Shown: positions 34,669 through 42,401 of the stretch, piece after piece
Layout of the letters: every line of letters starts with the position of its first letter
Position numbering within the stretch: the stretch's first letter is position 1
NCBI GenBank assembly: GCA_963775835.1
Contig: CAVZKV010000016.1
Coordinates: 62,001 to 126,000, forward strand
DNA: 64,000 nt
Direction of reading: 5' to 3'
Source of the DNA: AWTP1-13 sp963775835
GTDB lineage: Bacteria; Pseudomonadota; Alphaproteobacteria; Rhizobiales; Hyphomicrobiaceae
The notes under the pieces: model-generated
What the model saw: the letters and a program-made list of their open reading frames with translations, nothing else
Told to the model about the DNA's origin: nothing
The model's database searches: none
Translations under genes and position numbers: made by a program

Positions 34669-35502
34669 TCAACCGGCTTCCCCCCGCCGGGCCAGCATTC
34701 CCTTGGATGGGTTATAGGCGTAGATGGCCGCGGTCAAAAACACCGCAGTGAATGCCAGCACAACGGCGAGCGCGACCGGTTCGAGCCGGCCATACATGGC
34801 AAAGCGGATGAGTTCGACGGCGTGCGTGAAGGGATTGGCGCGGCAGATCTCATACAGTAGCGGATTTGCTTCTTTGATGCGCCACAGGGGATAGAGCGCC
34901 GAGGAAGCGAAAAACATCGGGAAGATCACAAAATTCATGACGCCGGCGAAGTTCTCGAGCTGCTTGATCACCGACGAAATAAACAGGGCGATCGCTCCCA
35001 GCATGAGGCCGGAAATGAGGAGCGCCGGCAGGACGGTGAAGTAGCCGATGAGCGGCAGTTCGATCTCCCAGAAATAGGCGATCAGCAAAAATACGTAGAC
35101 CTGCAACAGCGATACGGCCACGCCGCCCGCCAGCTTGGAAATCAAAAGAAAGCCGCGGGGAAAGGGTGAGAGCAGCAAGGTGCGCATCACGCCGGTCTCC
35201 CGGTCGTAGACCATGGATAGGGAGGTTTGCATGGCGTTGAAGAGTTGGATCATGCCAACCAAGCCCGGCGTGACGAAGACTTCGTAGAGCACGTAGGTTT
35301 GATAAGGCGGAATGATCGACACGCCGAGGACCTGCCGAAAGCCGGCGGCGAAGATGAACAGCCAAACGAGCGGCCTGACGAGGGCGGCGAGGAAGCGCTC
35401 GCGTTGATGCAAAAAGCGCAGCACCTCGCGCCAGGCGATGCCCGCAAAGCAGGTGGCGTAGCCGGCAAGCCCAAAGCGGCGCGGTGAGACCTCGACGCTC
35501 AT
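34669..35502 (-). CDS. ABC permease, PedC-like (ABC-2 type)
   Basis: 277 residues, six transmembrane helices of the ABC-2 exporter type. 'IIPPYQTYVLYEVFVTPGLV' and 'YDRETGVMRTLLLSPFPRGF' are the conserved first half. The start overlaps the end of the ATPase gene by 4 bp. With the ATPase it forms a predicted exporter (ABC-2 transporters are mainly efflux systems), which sits oddly with the companion binding protein gene. The substrate is unknown. Confidence 0.9.
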   Translation of the reverse strand: MSVEVSPRRFGLAGYATCFAGIAWREVLRFLHQRERFLAALVRPLVWLFIFAAGFRQVLGVSIIPPYQTYVLYEVFVTPGLVGMIQLFNAMQTSLSMVYDRETGVMRTLLLSPFPRGFLLISKLAGGVAVSLLQVYVFLLIAYFWEIELPLIGYFTVLPALLISGLMLGAIALFISSVIKQLENFAGVMNFVIFPMFFASSALYPLWRIKEANPLLYEICRANPFTHAVELIRFAMYGRLEPVALAVVLAFTAVFLTAAIYAYNPSKGMLARRGEAG

Positions 35503-36272
35503 GATACGGCCCCTCCGCGCTCCGTGCTCACCAAGCTCAAAAAGGCGGCGCGCAAACTTGAGGCCTGGGCCAGTTCGAGCAACGCCGGCCCGCGGCCGCT
35601 AAACAGCACGCGTCCCTTGTGCAATAGGACGATGGCATCCTGCGCGTCGACCTCGTCCACGAGGTGGGTGGCCCACAAGACCCCGACGGCGCGCTCACCC
35701 ACCAAGCCCCGTACCATGGCGAGCACGCTTTCGCGGGAGGCAACGTCGAGGCCCGCTGTGGCCTCGTCCAGCAACAGGCAGGTTGGTTCGTGCAGCAGGG
35801 CGCGCGCGATCTCCACGCGGCGCGCCTGTCCGCCCGACAGCGCGCGCACCTTTTCGCCGGCGCGTTCGGCGAGCCCGACCTTGGCCAAGGCCCGCGCCGC
35901 CTGCTGCTTGGCCTCGCGGCGGGGAATGCCATGCAGCGAGGCGTGATAGATCAGGTTCTGCTGTAGGCTGAGATCGTTATCGAGGCTACGGCTTTGGAAC
36001 ACTACGCCCAGGTTCTTGAGGGCCGCCATCGGCTGACGGCGCACGTCGTGGCCCAGAATGCGAATTTCACCGCTGGCATTGTCGTAGAGCCGGGTGGCAA
36101 GGGCAAACAGCGTCGACTTGCCCGCCCCGTTCGGACCCAACAGCACCACAAAGGCCCCGCGCGGCACCACCAGCGACACGTTGTCGAGCGCCAGGTTTTG
36201 CCCGAAGCGATGGGTTAGGCCGTGAACCTGCAGGGCATCGGGCTCTACCGGGGGTCTGACAGCAGGCGTCAT
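35499..36272 (-). CDS. ABC ATPase, PedB-like
   Basis: 257 residues. Walker A 'LLGPNGAGKSTL', Q-loop 'VVFQSRSLDNDLSL', signature 'LSGGQARRVEIARALLH', Walker B 'CLLLDEATAGLD', switch His in 'LWATHLVDEV'. Belongs to the PQQ-dehydrogenase-linked ABC group. The ATG at 36272 overlaps the stop of the cupredoxin-like gene (TGATG), so the whole operon is tightly coupled. GTG at 36275 is an alternative start. Confidence 0.93.
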   Translation of the reverse strand: MTPAVRPPVEPDALQVHGLTHRFGQNLALDNVSLVVPRGAFVVLLGPNGAGKSTLFALATRLYDNASGEIRILGHDVRRQPMAALKNLGVVFQSRSLDNDLSLQQNLIYHASLHGIPRREAKQQAARALAKVGLAERAGEKVRALSGGQARRVEIARALLHEPTCLLLDEATAGLDVASRESVLAMVRGLVGERAVGVLWATHLVDEVDAQDAIVLLHKGRVLFSGRGPALLELAQASSLRAAFLSLVSTERGGAVS

Positions 36273-36495
36273 CACTTGACGATAAACTTTCCGGTCATGC
36301 CCTTCCCCTCAAGCCCGCGGCAGCGGCAGGCATATTCGCCCGGTCGGCTGGGAACAAAGATCATCTCCGGCTTCCCCTCCGGCGCCATTTCGATCCCGTA
36401 GACATGTGCTTGCCTTGATCCTGCACCGTGTTGCTCGGCTCGGCCAGGGCCACGCGCGCCAGGTCAAGGAGACTGCCGCCACGCCGACGAGGCAT
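36272..36495 (-). pseudogene. Cupredoxin-like protein of PQQ module B, frameshifted
   Basis: A short gene between the propeller and ATPase. ATG 36495 follows a strong CAGGAGGAGG site and reads 'LLDLARVALAEPSN' and 'QDQGKH'; a -1 shift near 36402 then leads to 'GIEMAPEGKPEMIFVPSRPG' and the ending 'CRGLEGKGMTGKFIVK'. It is homologous to the module A protein at 21815-22244 over the C-terminal 45 residues. A Cys and a Met close to the end suggest a type 1 copper site. If the break is a sequence error the gene is intact. Confidence 0.68.
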
Positions 36496-36538
36496 GTCCT
36501 CCTCCTGCGACGCGTCGGGCCGCGATGGACGGGGGCCG

Positions 36539-37594
36539 TCAATGCTGGGCCACCACCACGCCCCAGGGATAGCGCCCAACCCTGATCGAGCGCAGAACGC
36601 GGAGCTTTTCAACGTCGATCACCGAGACGTCGTTGGAGGCCCCGTTGGTGGTGAACAGCAGCTTGTCGTCGGGCGTAAAGGCAAGCTGCCAGACCCGCTG
36701 GCCGACGAGGAGGTACTTTTCGACCTTGAACGTCGCCGTATCGATGACGGCGACGCGGTTGGCCGGGCCGAGGGCGACGAAGGCCAGCTTGCCGTTGCGG
36801 CTGATGCGCACGCCCACGGGCTGGATCGCGTCCGGATTGACGCCCGGAATCTCAAAGGCGATCTTGGCCAGGATCTTGCGCGACTTGGGATCGATCACGC
36901 TGACCTTGCCGCCGATTTCGGCGCTGACCCACACCTGCGAGCCGTCGGGCGTGAACTCCGCCACCCGCGGCCGGCTGTCGACCAGGACATTGTCGATGAT
37001 GGTGTGGGTGGCGGTGTCGATGAAGTGGGCCATGTTGGTGGTCTCGGAGGTGGCGACCAGCAGGCCGCCGTCCGGGCTGATCCCCAGCCCCTCCGGTTCC
37101 ACGCCGACGGCGATCTCGGCCACCACGGTACTCTCGCCGACGTCGACGACAGTGATGAGATTGTCGTCCTCGTTGGCGATGTAGAGCAGATTTCCGGTGG
37201 GATCCAGGATGAAGAGCTCCGGATCTGGTCCCGACGGTAGGGTCTTTACGAGCGTCAGCGTCTCAGTATCCCAAACCTGCACGGTGTTGTCGTCGCTGGT
37301 ACAGATCAACAGCCACTTTTGGTCCTTCGAAAGCGTGATGCCGCGCGGGCGTTGCCCGACCTTGATGGTCTTCACCACCTCGAGCTTGCTGCTATCGATG
37401 ATGCTGACCGTGTTGTCCTTCTCGTTCGTGACATAGACGGTGTAGGCCTTGAGCGGGCTCACCCCGCCGCCCAGGGTGGCAAACGTCAACGCCAAGGCGC
37501 AGGCCAGTGATTTGCCGCAAGAGCCCAAGCGCGCGGACATGCGCGTGCCAATGACGGCGCGGAGCCATGCGAAGCACTGCTGAAGCGGCCTCAT
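36539..37594 (-). CDS. PQQ-associated YVTN beta-propeller protein (module B)
   Basis: 351 residues. Start chosen at the ATG that overlaps the stop of the binding-protein gene (ATGA, 37591-37594). An exported N-terminus is followed by YVTN blades ('TVYVTNEKDNTVSIIDSSKL', 'LLYIANEDDNLITVVDVGES'). Similar to the module A propeller but clearly diverged. Periplasmic; possible lactonase-like or scaffold role, unproven. Confidence 0.89.
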   Translation of the reverse strand: MRPLQQCFAWLRAVIGTRMSARLGSCGKSLACALALTFATLGGGVSPLKAYTVYVTNEKDNTVSIIDSSKLEVVKTIKVGQRPRGITLSKDQKWLLICTSDDNTVQVWDTETLTLVKTLPSGPDPELFILDPTGNLLYIANEDDNLITVVDVGESTVVAEIAVGVEPEGLGISPDGGLLVATSETTNMAHFIDTATHTIIDNVLVDSRPRVAEFTPDGSQVWVSAEIGGKVSVIDPKSRKILAKIAFEIPGVNPDAIQPVGVRISRNGKLAFVALGPANRVAVIDTATFKVEKYLLVGQRVWQLAFTPDDKLLFTTNGASNDVSVIDVEKLRVLRSIRVGRYPWGVVVAQH

Positions 37595-38874
37595 GGGGAT
37601 GCGTAGGCTCTGCAAAGGGATTCCGGCTTGTCACTGCCGAGCGTATCGAGCTCGGAGGTGGGATGCAAGAATCCGGGCTGGGGTGAGACCGTCACGGTTA
37701 GCTTCGGAGTTGCGAGCAAAATCGGTTGTCGCAGTTGGCCATTCCAGGAGCGATAACTGAGCTTGCGTCCCTTGAAGGCGGCAAGTTCGAACTCCTCCGA
37801 GCGTAGGTAGGCAATGATGTCATTGGCGGTCGCGCTCCGCGTGCGCGTCGCCGCCTCGCCGATCGAGCGAACCGCCACCCAGACGTTGTAGTCAAGGGCG
37901 CGCATGGGACGATTGGCAAGGCGGAGAAACCGGTTCTGAAACTGGGTGGCGCCCCACTGCTCCAGCGCCGGATGCCAGCTCGTCGGGACCAGGCCTTGCG
38001 TGCCCGCGACCGGCCGTGCATCCCAGCTGCGATAGGCGAGGTAGTCGCCGAATTGGCCGGCCTCGTCGGCGACCAGGAGCACGTCATAGTCGGGCACGTT
38101 CTGCGTGAAGGCGGGAATTTGCTCTTGTATCTGTTCGTGGCCACCATCCGCGCGTCGGTTGCCGGGATCAAGGGTGAAGGTGCGCTCCTGCACGATCTTG
38201 GCGCCGAAGCGTTTGGCGCCGCGCCGAATGGCGTCGGCAAAGGCCTGATCATCGGCGTCGGCGCCCACCACCAGGAACCAGCGCCGCCAGCGTTTCCAAA
38301 CCAGGTACTGGGCCAGCGCGTCGGCGAGCATGCCGCGCGATGGCGCCGTGTGCACCACGTTGCGCCGACAACCCTCGGCCCGCAGCTGGTCGGCGTTGGA
38401 GCCTGCATTCAGGATCAGGACGTTGCGATCCTTGAGGCGATCGGCCAGCGCCAGCACCGTGGGCGGGCTGGCGTCGAGCACGACAAAGGACACGCCTTGG
38501 CGCACGCGTGCATCGACGTCGCGCAAGAGATCATCGGCCACGGCTTGGATGACTTCGAGGCTGAACTCTTGTTTGAGAAAGCGACCGGTCGTGTTGTTGT
38601 CGTTGATGGCCAGCTGTGCGCCCGCGACGGCGTCATCGGCGGCGGGCAGATCAAGTAAAGACAGGGGAGGTGGCAGCTCGCGGCGCTCGCGGGCGAGCAC
38701 AATCGCCAGCTGTTGGCGCGCCGCAGGCTCGCCCGCCGACTGCTGTGAGGCGGCCATGGCGGGGAAGGCGAGCTGGGTGGCAATGAGAAGGCACGAGCAC
38801 ATGAGGCCGTGCGCGCCGCTTCTGCGCAAAACAGCAAGGGCAGTGCCGAGGGCAGGGTCACGGCGGAGGGGCAT
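37591..38874 (-). CDS. PQQ-dehydrogenase-associated ABC substrate-binding protein (module B)
   Basis: 427 residues from the ATG in 'MPLRRDPALG', with signal sequence 'CSCLLIATQLAFPAMAA'. Same family as the module A copy: 'QPILLATPKLTVTVSPQPGF' and 'HPTSELDTLGSDKPESL' correspond to its C-terminus. First gene of the operon binding protein, propeller, cupredoxin, ATPase, permease, coiled-coil protein. The frame is open to 38997, where it would translate a 12-bp tandem repeat into a (GQIP/CKIP) repeat; that extension is probably untranslated but cannot be excluded. Confidence 0.9.
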   Translation of the reverse strand: MPLRRDPALGTALAVLRRSGAHGLMCSCLLIATQLAFPAMAASQQSAGEPAARQQLAIVLARERRELPPPLSLLDLPAADDAVAGAQLAINDNNTTGRFLKQEFSLEVIQAVADDLLRDVDARVRQGVSFVVLDASPPTVLALADRLKDRNVLILNAGSNADQLRAEGCRRNVVHTAPSRGMLADALAQYLVWKRWRRWFLVVGADADDQAFADAIRRGAKRFGAKIVQERTFTLDPGNRRADGGHEQIQEQIPAFTQNVPDYDVLLVADEAGQFGDYLAYRSWDARPVAGTQGLVPTSWHPALEQWGATQFQNRFLRLANRPMRALDYNVWVAVRSIGEAATRTRSATANDIIAYLRSEEFELAAFKGRKLSYRSWNGQLRQPILLATPKLTVTVSPQPGFLHPTSELDTLGSDKPESLCRAYASP

Positions 38875-38916
38875 GCGGGGGGCTCCATGCACGGGTCGAC
38901 TGCGCGGGGGCAGTTC

Positions 38917-38988
38917 AGGGATCTGGCCAAGGATCTTGCAAGGGATCTTGCAAGGGATCTGGCCAGGGATTTGGCCACGGATTTGGCG
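38917..38988. repeat. 12-bp tandem repeat, six units
   Basis: Six adjoining 12-bp units of the type AGGGATCTGGCC / AGGGATCTTGCA, immediately upstream of the module B binding-protein gene. The unit length is a multiple of three, so copy-number change would keep the upstream frame open. Confidence 0.92.
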
Positions 38989-39316
38989 TGAGCGCACCAG
39001 ACCGGCCGGGGACGGTGGCGACGGCGGAAGTGCCGACGCTGGCCGAGGCCCCCCTTGTTTGCTGGTCCGTCCGCATTCGCATTTTTCGCATCATGCGACC
39101 AAAGGGTCGCCATCGTGATCGGTGCGGCGCGCCGCCTTCCGTGCTCACAAATTCGTCAAGCCGGAACTTGGCAAAATTCCGTTGCTCTCGACCTCTCTCT
39201 GCCCGATACTTCGCAATTGCCGGATCGGACCTCAGACGAGAACGTCCTTCAGACAGGAACGTCCTTGACGCAGGCGAGGTCCCGTGTCGCGGCGTGTCTG
39301 AGCTCGGGAGCAAGTC
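38989..39316. other. Gap upstream of pqqA with a 17-bp duplication
   Basis: Divergent promoter region between the Ped-type operon and pqqA. Two 17-bp direct repeats (39233-39249 and 39250-39266, core AACGTCCTT) lie 50-85 bp before pqqA and could bind a regulator. Confidence 0.55.
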
Positions 39317-39409
39317 ATGAAAAAAGCGTGGGATAAGCCTCAGGTTGAAGAACAACAGGTCGGCATGGAAGTTAGCAGTTACCTGCCGGCGGAACTAGAT
39401 GGGCGTTGA
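39317..39409 (+). CDS. pqqA: PQQ precursor peptide PqqA
   Basis: A 30-residue peptide gene, far below usual gene-calling limits. It reads 'MKKAWDKP', then 'GMEVSSYLPAEL'. PqqA peptides have the pattern W-x-x-P, then V/G-M-E-V-x-x-Y with Glu and Tyr three residues apart; those two side chains are joined by PqqE to build PQQ. Both are present (E18 and Y22). No pqqB, C, D or E follows: the next gene, about 195 bp on, is a cytochrome c. It is thus an orphan copy beside the PQQ enzymes it serves. Confidence 0.87.
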   Translation: MKKAWDKPQVEEQQVGMEVSSYLPAELDGR

Positions 39410-39604
39410 CCCATCGCTGCCCGTCGCCATGATCGCCGGCCGCCCGATGGACATGGCGATTAAGACGATGGGCCGCTGCTCGCGTGTGTCCATCGCTACC
39501 GCCCCGATCGCCTTCACTTTCCCGCCTTGTTTACGCTAACCTTGGCCACGGCCCGTCGGCTCGTCCGCTGGCCCATTGCCCCTCAACACGTGTTCCACAC
39601 CCGC

Positions 39605-40066
39605 ATGCCAAATCACCACGATTGCCATCGACGCATTCAACTGACGCGCGCTCGGCCCTTGCGACCGAGGTTTTTTTGGTTGGCCGCCCATGCGCTCTTA
39701 CGGCTCTTGGGGGCGCTCCTGGCGCCGACGCTGGCTGAAGCCCAAAGTGTCGACGACGGCAAGGCCGTCTTCAACAAGTGTCGCGCCTGTCACCAGGTGG
39801 GTCCGGGCGCCCGGAATTTGGTTGGTCCCGCCCTCAACGGCTTGATCGGGCGCAAGGCCGGAACGATCGAAGGCTTCAATTATTCCGAGGCCAACAAGAA
39901 TTCGGGCATAACTTGGGACGAGGCCACGTTTCGCGAATACATCAAGAATCCTAAGGCAAAGATCCCAAACACCAAGATGGTATTTCCCGGCCTTACGGAC
40001 GAAAAAGATATCAATGACCTTTTGGCGTTCCTGGAACAATATTTAGCCGATGGAAAGACAAAATAG
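39605..40066 (+). CDS. Class I cytochrome c (c2-like)
   Basis: 153 residues from the ATG in 'MPNHHDCHRR'; an earlier ATG at 39527 is possible. Signal segment 'ALLRLLGALLAPTLAEA', haem site 'KCRACHQVGPGARNLVGPAL', axial Met in 'NTKMVFPGLTDEKDINDL'. Typical soluble mono-haem cytochrome c of about 100 mature residues that can carry electrons from XoxG or the alcohol dehydrogenase to an oxidase. A short GC stem (40066-40084) follows the stop. Confidence 0.92.
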   Translation: MPNHHDCHRRIQLTRARPLRPRFFWLAAHALLRLLGALLAPTLAEAQSVDDGKAVFNKCRACHQVGPGARNLVGPALNGLIGRKAGTIEGFNYSEANKNSGITWDEATFREYIKNPKAKIPNTKMVFPGLTDEKDINDLLAFLEQYLADGKTK

Positions 40067-40174
40067 GCGCGGCAAATACGCGCCTTGAGGTCTTAGTCTT
40101 TCTTCAATCTGAGCTTTAGCTCGCGCCCGCCGTCGACGCTGCTCGCCGCGCCGGCGGCTCGGGCAGCGCGGCGG

Positions 40175-41302
40175 TCAGTAGATCACGACGCTGCGAATGC
40201 TTTTGCCGGCATGCATGAGGTCGAACCCCTTATTGATGTCGGTGAGGGGCATGGTGTGCGTGATCATCGGGTCGATCTCGATCTTTTTGTCCATGTACCA
40301 GTCGACGATCTTGGGCACATCGGTACGGCCGCGGGCCCCGCCGAAGGCCGTGCCCTTCCACACCCGGCCGGTCACCAGCTGGAACGGCCTGGTGGCAATT
40401 TCGGCGCCCGCGGGTGCCACGCCGATGATGATGGACTGGCCCCAGCCGCGATGGCAGGCCTCGAGCGCCTGGCGCATGACCGTGACGTTGCCGGTGCAGT
40501 CAAACGTATAGTCGGCGCCGCCGATCTGGTCGGCCCCGCGCTTGGTCATGTTGACGAGGTGCGCCACCAGATCCTTGCCGACCTCGCTCGGATTGACGAA
40601 GTGGGTCATGCCGAAGCGCTCACCCCAGGGCTTCTTGTCGGCATTGAGGTCGACGCCGATGATCATATCGGCGCCGGCGAGCCGCAGGCCCTGGATGACG
40701 TTGAGGCCGATGCCCCCCAGACCGAAGACGATCGCCGCCGCACCGGGCTCCACCTTGGCGGTGTTGAGGACGGCGCCGATCCCGGTGGTCACGCCGCAGC
40801 CGATGTAGCAGATCTTGTCGAACGGGGCGTCCTCGCGGACCTTGGCAACGGCGATCTCCGGCAGCACGGTGAAGTTCGAGAAGGTCGAGGTGCCCATGTA
40901 GTGAAACAGCCGCTTGCCGTCGAGCGAGAAGCGCGAGCTGCCGTCCGGCATCAAGCCCTGGCCCTGGGTGGCGCGGATGGCGGTGCAAAGGTTGGTCTTG
41001 CGCGACAGGCAGGAGGGACACTGCCGGCATTCGGGCGTGTAGAGGGGGATGACGTGGTCGCCTTTTTTCACGGAGCTGACGTTGGCGCCGACATCGACGA
41101 CGATGCCTGCGCCTTCATGGCCGAGGATTGCCGGAAACAGACCCTCGGGGTCGGCACCCGACAAGGTGAATTCGTCGGTGTGGCAGATCCCCGTGGCCTT
41201 GACCTCGACCAGGACCTCACCGGCCTTCGGTCCTTCTAGTTCCACGTCCATGATCTGGAGCGGCTTTCCCTTCTCGACGGCGACGGCAGCGCGGGACTTC
41301 AT
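40175..41302 (-). CDS. adhI: S-(hydroxymethyl)glutathione dehydrogenase / class III alcohol dehydrogenase
   Basis: 375 residues. Zinc ligands in 'KATGICHTDEFTLSGADPEG' and 'GHEGAGIVVDVG', structural zinc 'CRQCPSCLSRKTNLC', NAD-binding 'VFGLGGIGLNVIQG'. Class III features ('RATQGQGLMPDG', 'GGARGRTDVPKIVDWYM') identify glutathione-dependent formaldehyde dehydrogenase, oxidising S-hydroxymethylglutathione to S-formylglutathione in the cytoplasm. GGAGG precedes the ATG. It is divergent from gfa, so formaldehyde made by XoxF is handled here. The following hydrolase (FghA) was not found in the window. Confidence 0.96.
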   Translation of the reverse strand: MKSRAAVAVEKGKPLQIMDVELEGPKAGEVLVEVKATGICHTDEFTLSGADPEGLFPAILGHEGAGIVVDVGANVSSVKKGDHVIPLYTPECRQCPSCLSRKTNLCTAIRATQGQGLMPDGSSRFSLDGKRLFHYMGTSTFSNFTVLPEIAVAKVREDAPFDKICYIGCGVTTGIGAVLNTAKVEPGAAAIVFGLGGIGLNVIQGLRLAGADMIIGVDLNADKKPWGERFGMTHFVNPSEVGKDLVAHLVNMTKRGADQIGGADYTFDCTGNVTVMRQALEACHRGWGQSIIIGVAPAGAEIATRPFQLVTGRVWKGTAFGGARGRTDVPKIVDWYMDKKIEIDPMITHTMPLTDINKGFDLMHAGKSIRSVVIY

Positions 41303-41695
41303 GGCGGCTTCCTCCTTGTCGATACGTGGGTCAATGGTTGGGGTCGATGGTTGGGGTCGATGGTTGGGTCTAGGCTGGCTGCACCATAACATGGACACCG
41401 CCGGCCGTTATTGCTGGCCCTGAGCGGCGGGCAAAAAAAGCGAGGGAAGCGTCCCACGCGAACCCGGTTGCGCAGGGCCAAATCCGGCTCATGCGATCTT
41501 GATTGGTTTTTGCGTGATTGCAAGTTTCCAAGCGGGAAAGACAGGTCTAAGCTTCAGACGGAAAGCGTGAGATCGAGGCCTAAAATGAAACCTTGGAGCA
41601 GCTTTCTAAATCTTATTGGTCTGACGAGGTCGAAAGAAACCGGTCAACCGCCGCGGCGCAACCCTGCGCCGTCGGCACATAAGGGAGGACCTACG
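41303..41695. other. adhI-gfa divergent promoter gap
   Basis: Contains a 13-bp repeat (41328-41366). An in-frame ATG at 41585 ('MKPWSSFLNLIGL') would add 37 residues to Gfa, but the good ribosome-binding site is at the later start. Confidence 0.5.
41328..41366. repeat. 13-bp tandem repeat GGGTCGATGGTTG, three units
   Basis: Three units (one with a single change) starting 26 bp upstream of adhI, inside its promoter region. Confidence 0.9.
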
Positions 41696-42271
41696 ATGGC
41701 ACAGATTTCTATTCATCCAGCCGTTGACAATGGCGTTAAGCCCGGCGCCTCGAGCTTTTCTGGCGGCACGCTCGTGTGCCAATGCGCGAGCAATCCCGTC
41801 GAGGTCAGCGTCGGTGCCCAATCGGCACACAATCACGTCTGCGGCTGCACCAAGTGCTGGAAACCGGCGGGCGCCCTGTTTTCCCAAGTTGCGGTTGTGC
41901 CCCGGGACAAGTTAAGCGTCAGCAAGGGTGCCGAGAAACTCAAAGTCGTGGATGCCAACGCGGCGATCCAGCGCCATGCCTGCACGGGCTGCGGTGTGCA
42001 TATGTACGGCCGCATCGAGAACACCAAGCATCCCTTCTACGGCCTCGACTTCATTCACACCGAACTGTCGAAGGACCAGGGTTGGTCGGCCCCCGAGTTT
42101 GCCGCCTTCGTCTCCTCGATCATCGAATCGGGCGCCAAGCCCGACCAGATGTCGGCCGTGCGCGCGCGCCTGCGGGAGCTGGGTCTGGAACCCTACGACG
42201 CTCTGTCGCCACCCCTGATGGATGCCATCGCCACCCACGTGGCCAAGGCCTCGGGCGTGCTCCAAGCCTGA
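41696..42271 (+). CDS. gfa: S-(hydroxymethyl)glutathione synthase (Gfa)
   Basis: 191 residues of the glutathione-dependent formaldehyde-activating family. Zinc-binding cysteines in 'TLVCQCASNPVEV', 'HVCGCTKCWKPAG' and 'HACTGCGVHMYGRIE'; 'HPFYGLDFIHTEL' is conserved in true Gfa. Promotes addition of formaldehyde to glutathione. Start at the ATG after GGGAGGACC. A hairpin follows at 42303. Divergently arranged with adhI. Confidence 0.94.
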   Translation: MAQISIHPAVDNGVKPGASSFSGGTLVCQCASNPVEVSVGAQSAHNHVCGCTKCWKPAGALFSQVAVVPRDKLSVSKGAEKLKVVDANAAIQRHACTGCGVHMYGRIENTKHPFYGLDFIHTELSKDQGWSAPEFAAFVSSIIESGAKPDQMSAVRARLRELGLEPYDALSPPLMDAIATHVAKASGVLQA

Positions 42272-42302
42272 GCGCAAACGTGTGAGGCTCGCCTTGGCGC
42301 GA

Positions 42303-42321
42303 CGGGGCGTTAGTCGCCCCG
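42303..42321 (+). terminator. 7-bp stem-loop after gfa
   Basis: CGGGGCG-TTAGT-CGCCCCG, 31 bp after the gfa stop. No T-run, so termination is tentative. Confidence 0.5.
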
Positions 42322-42401
42322 CTCGCCTGCGCTCTGGTGCGCCTCGGCCTGGCGCCAGGGCGGGACCGTGCCGGGGTGTCGCCGCCAAGCTTGGAACCCC
42401 T

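Noticed and set aside
38917..38988. Possible CRISPR array
   Set aside because: Units are 12 bp and contiguous with no unique spacers; no cas genes nearby. It is a minisatellite.
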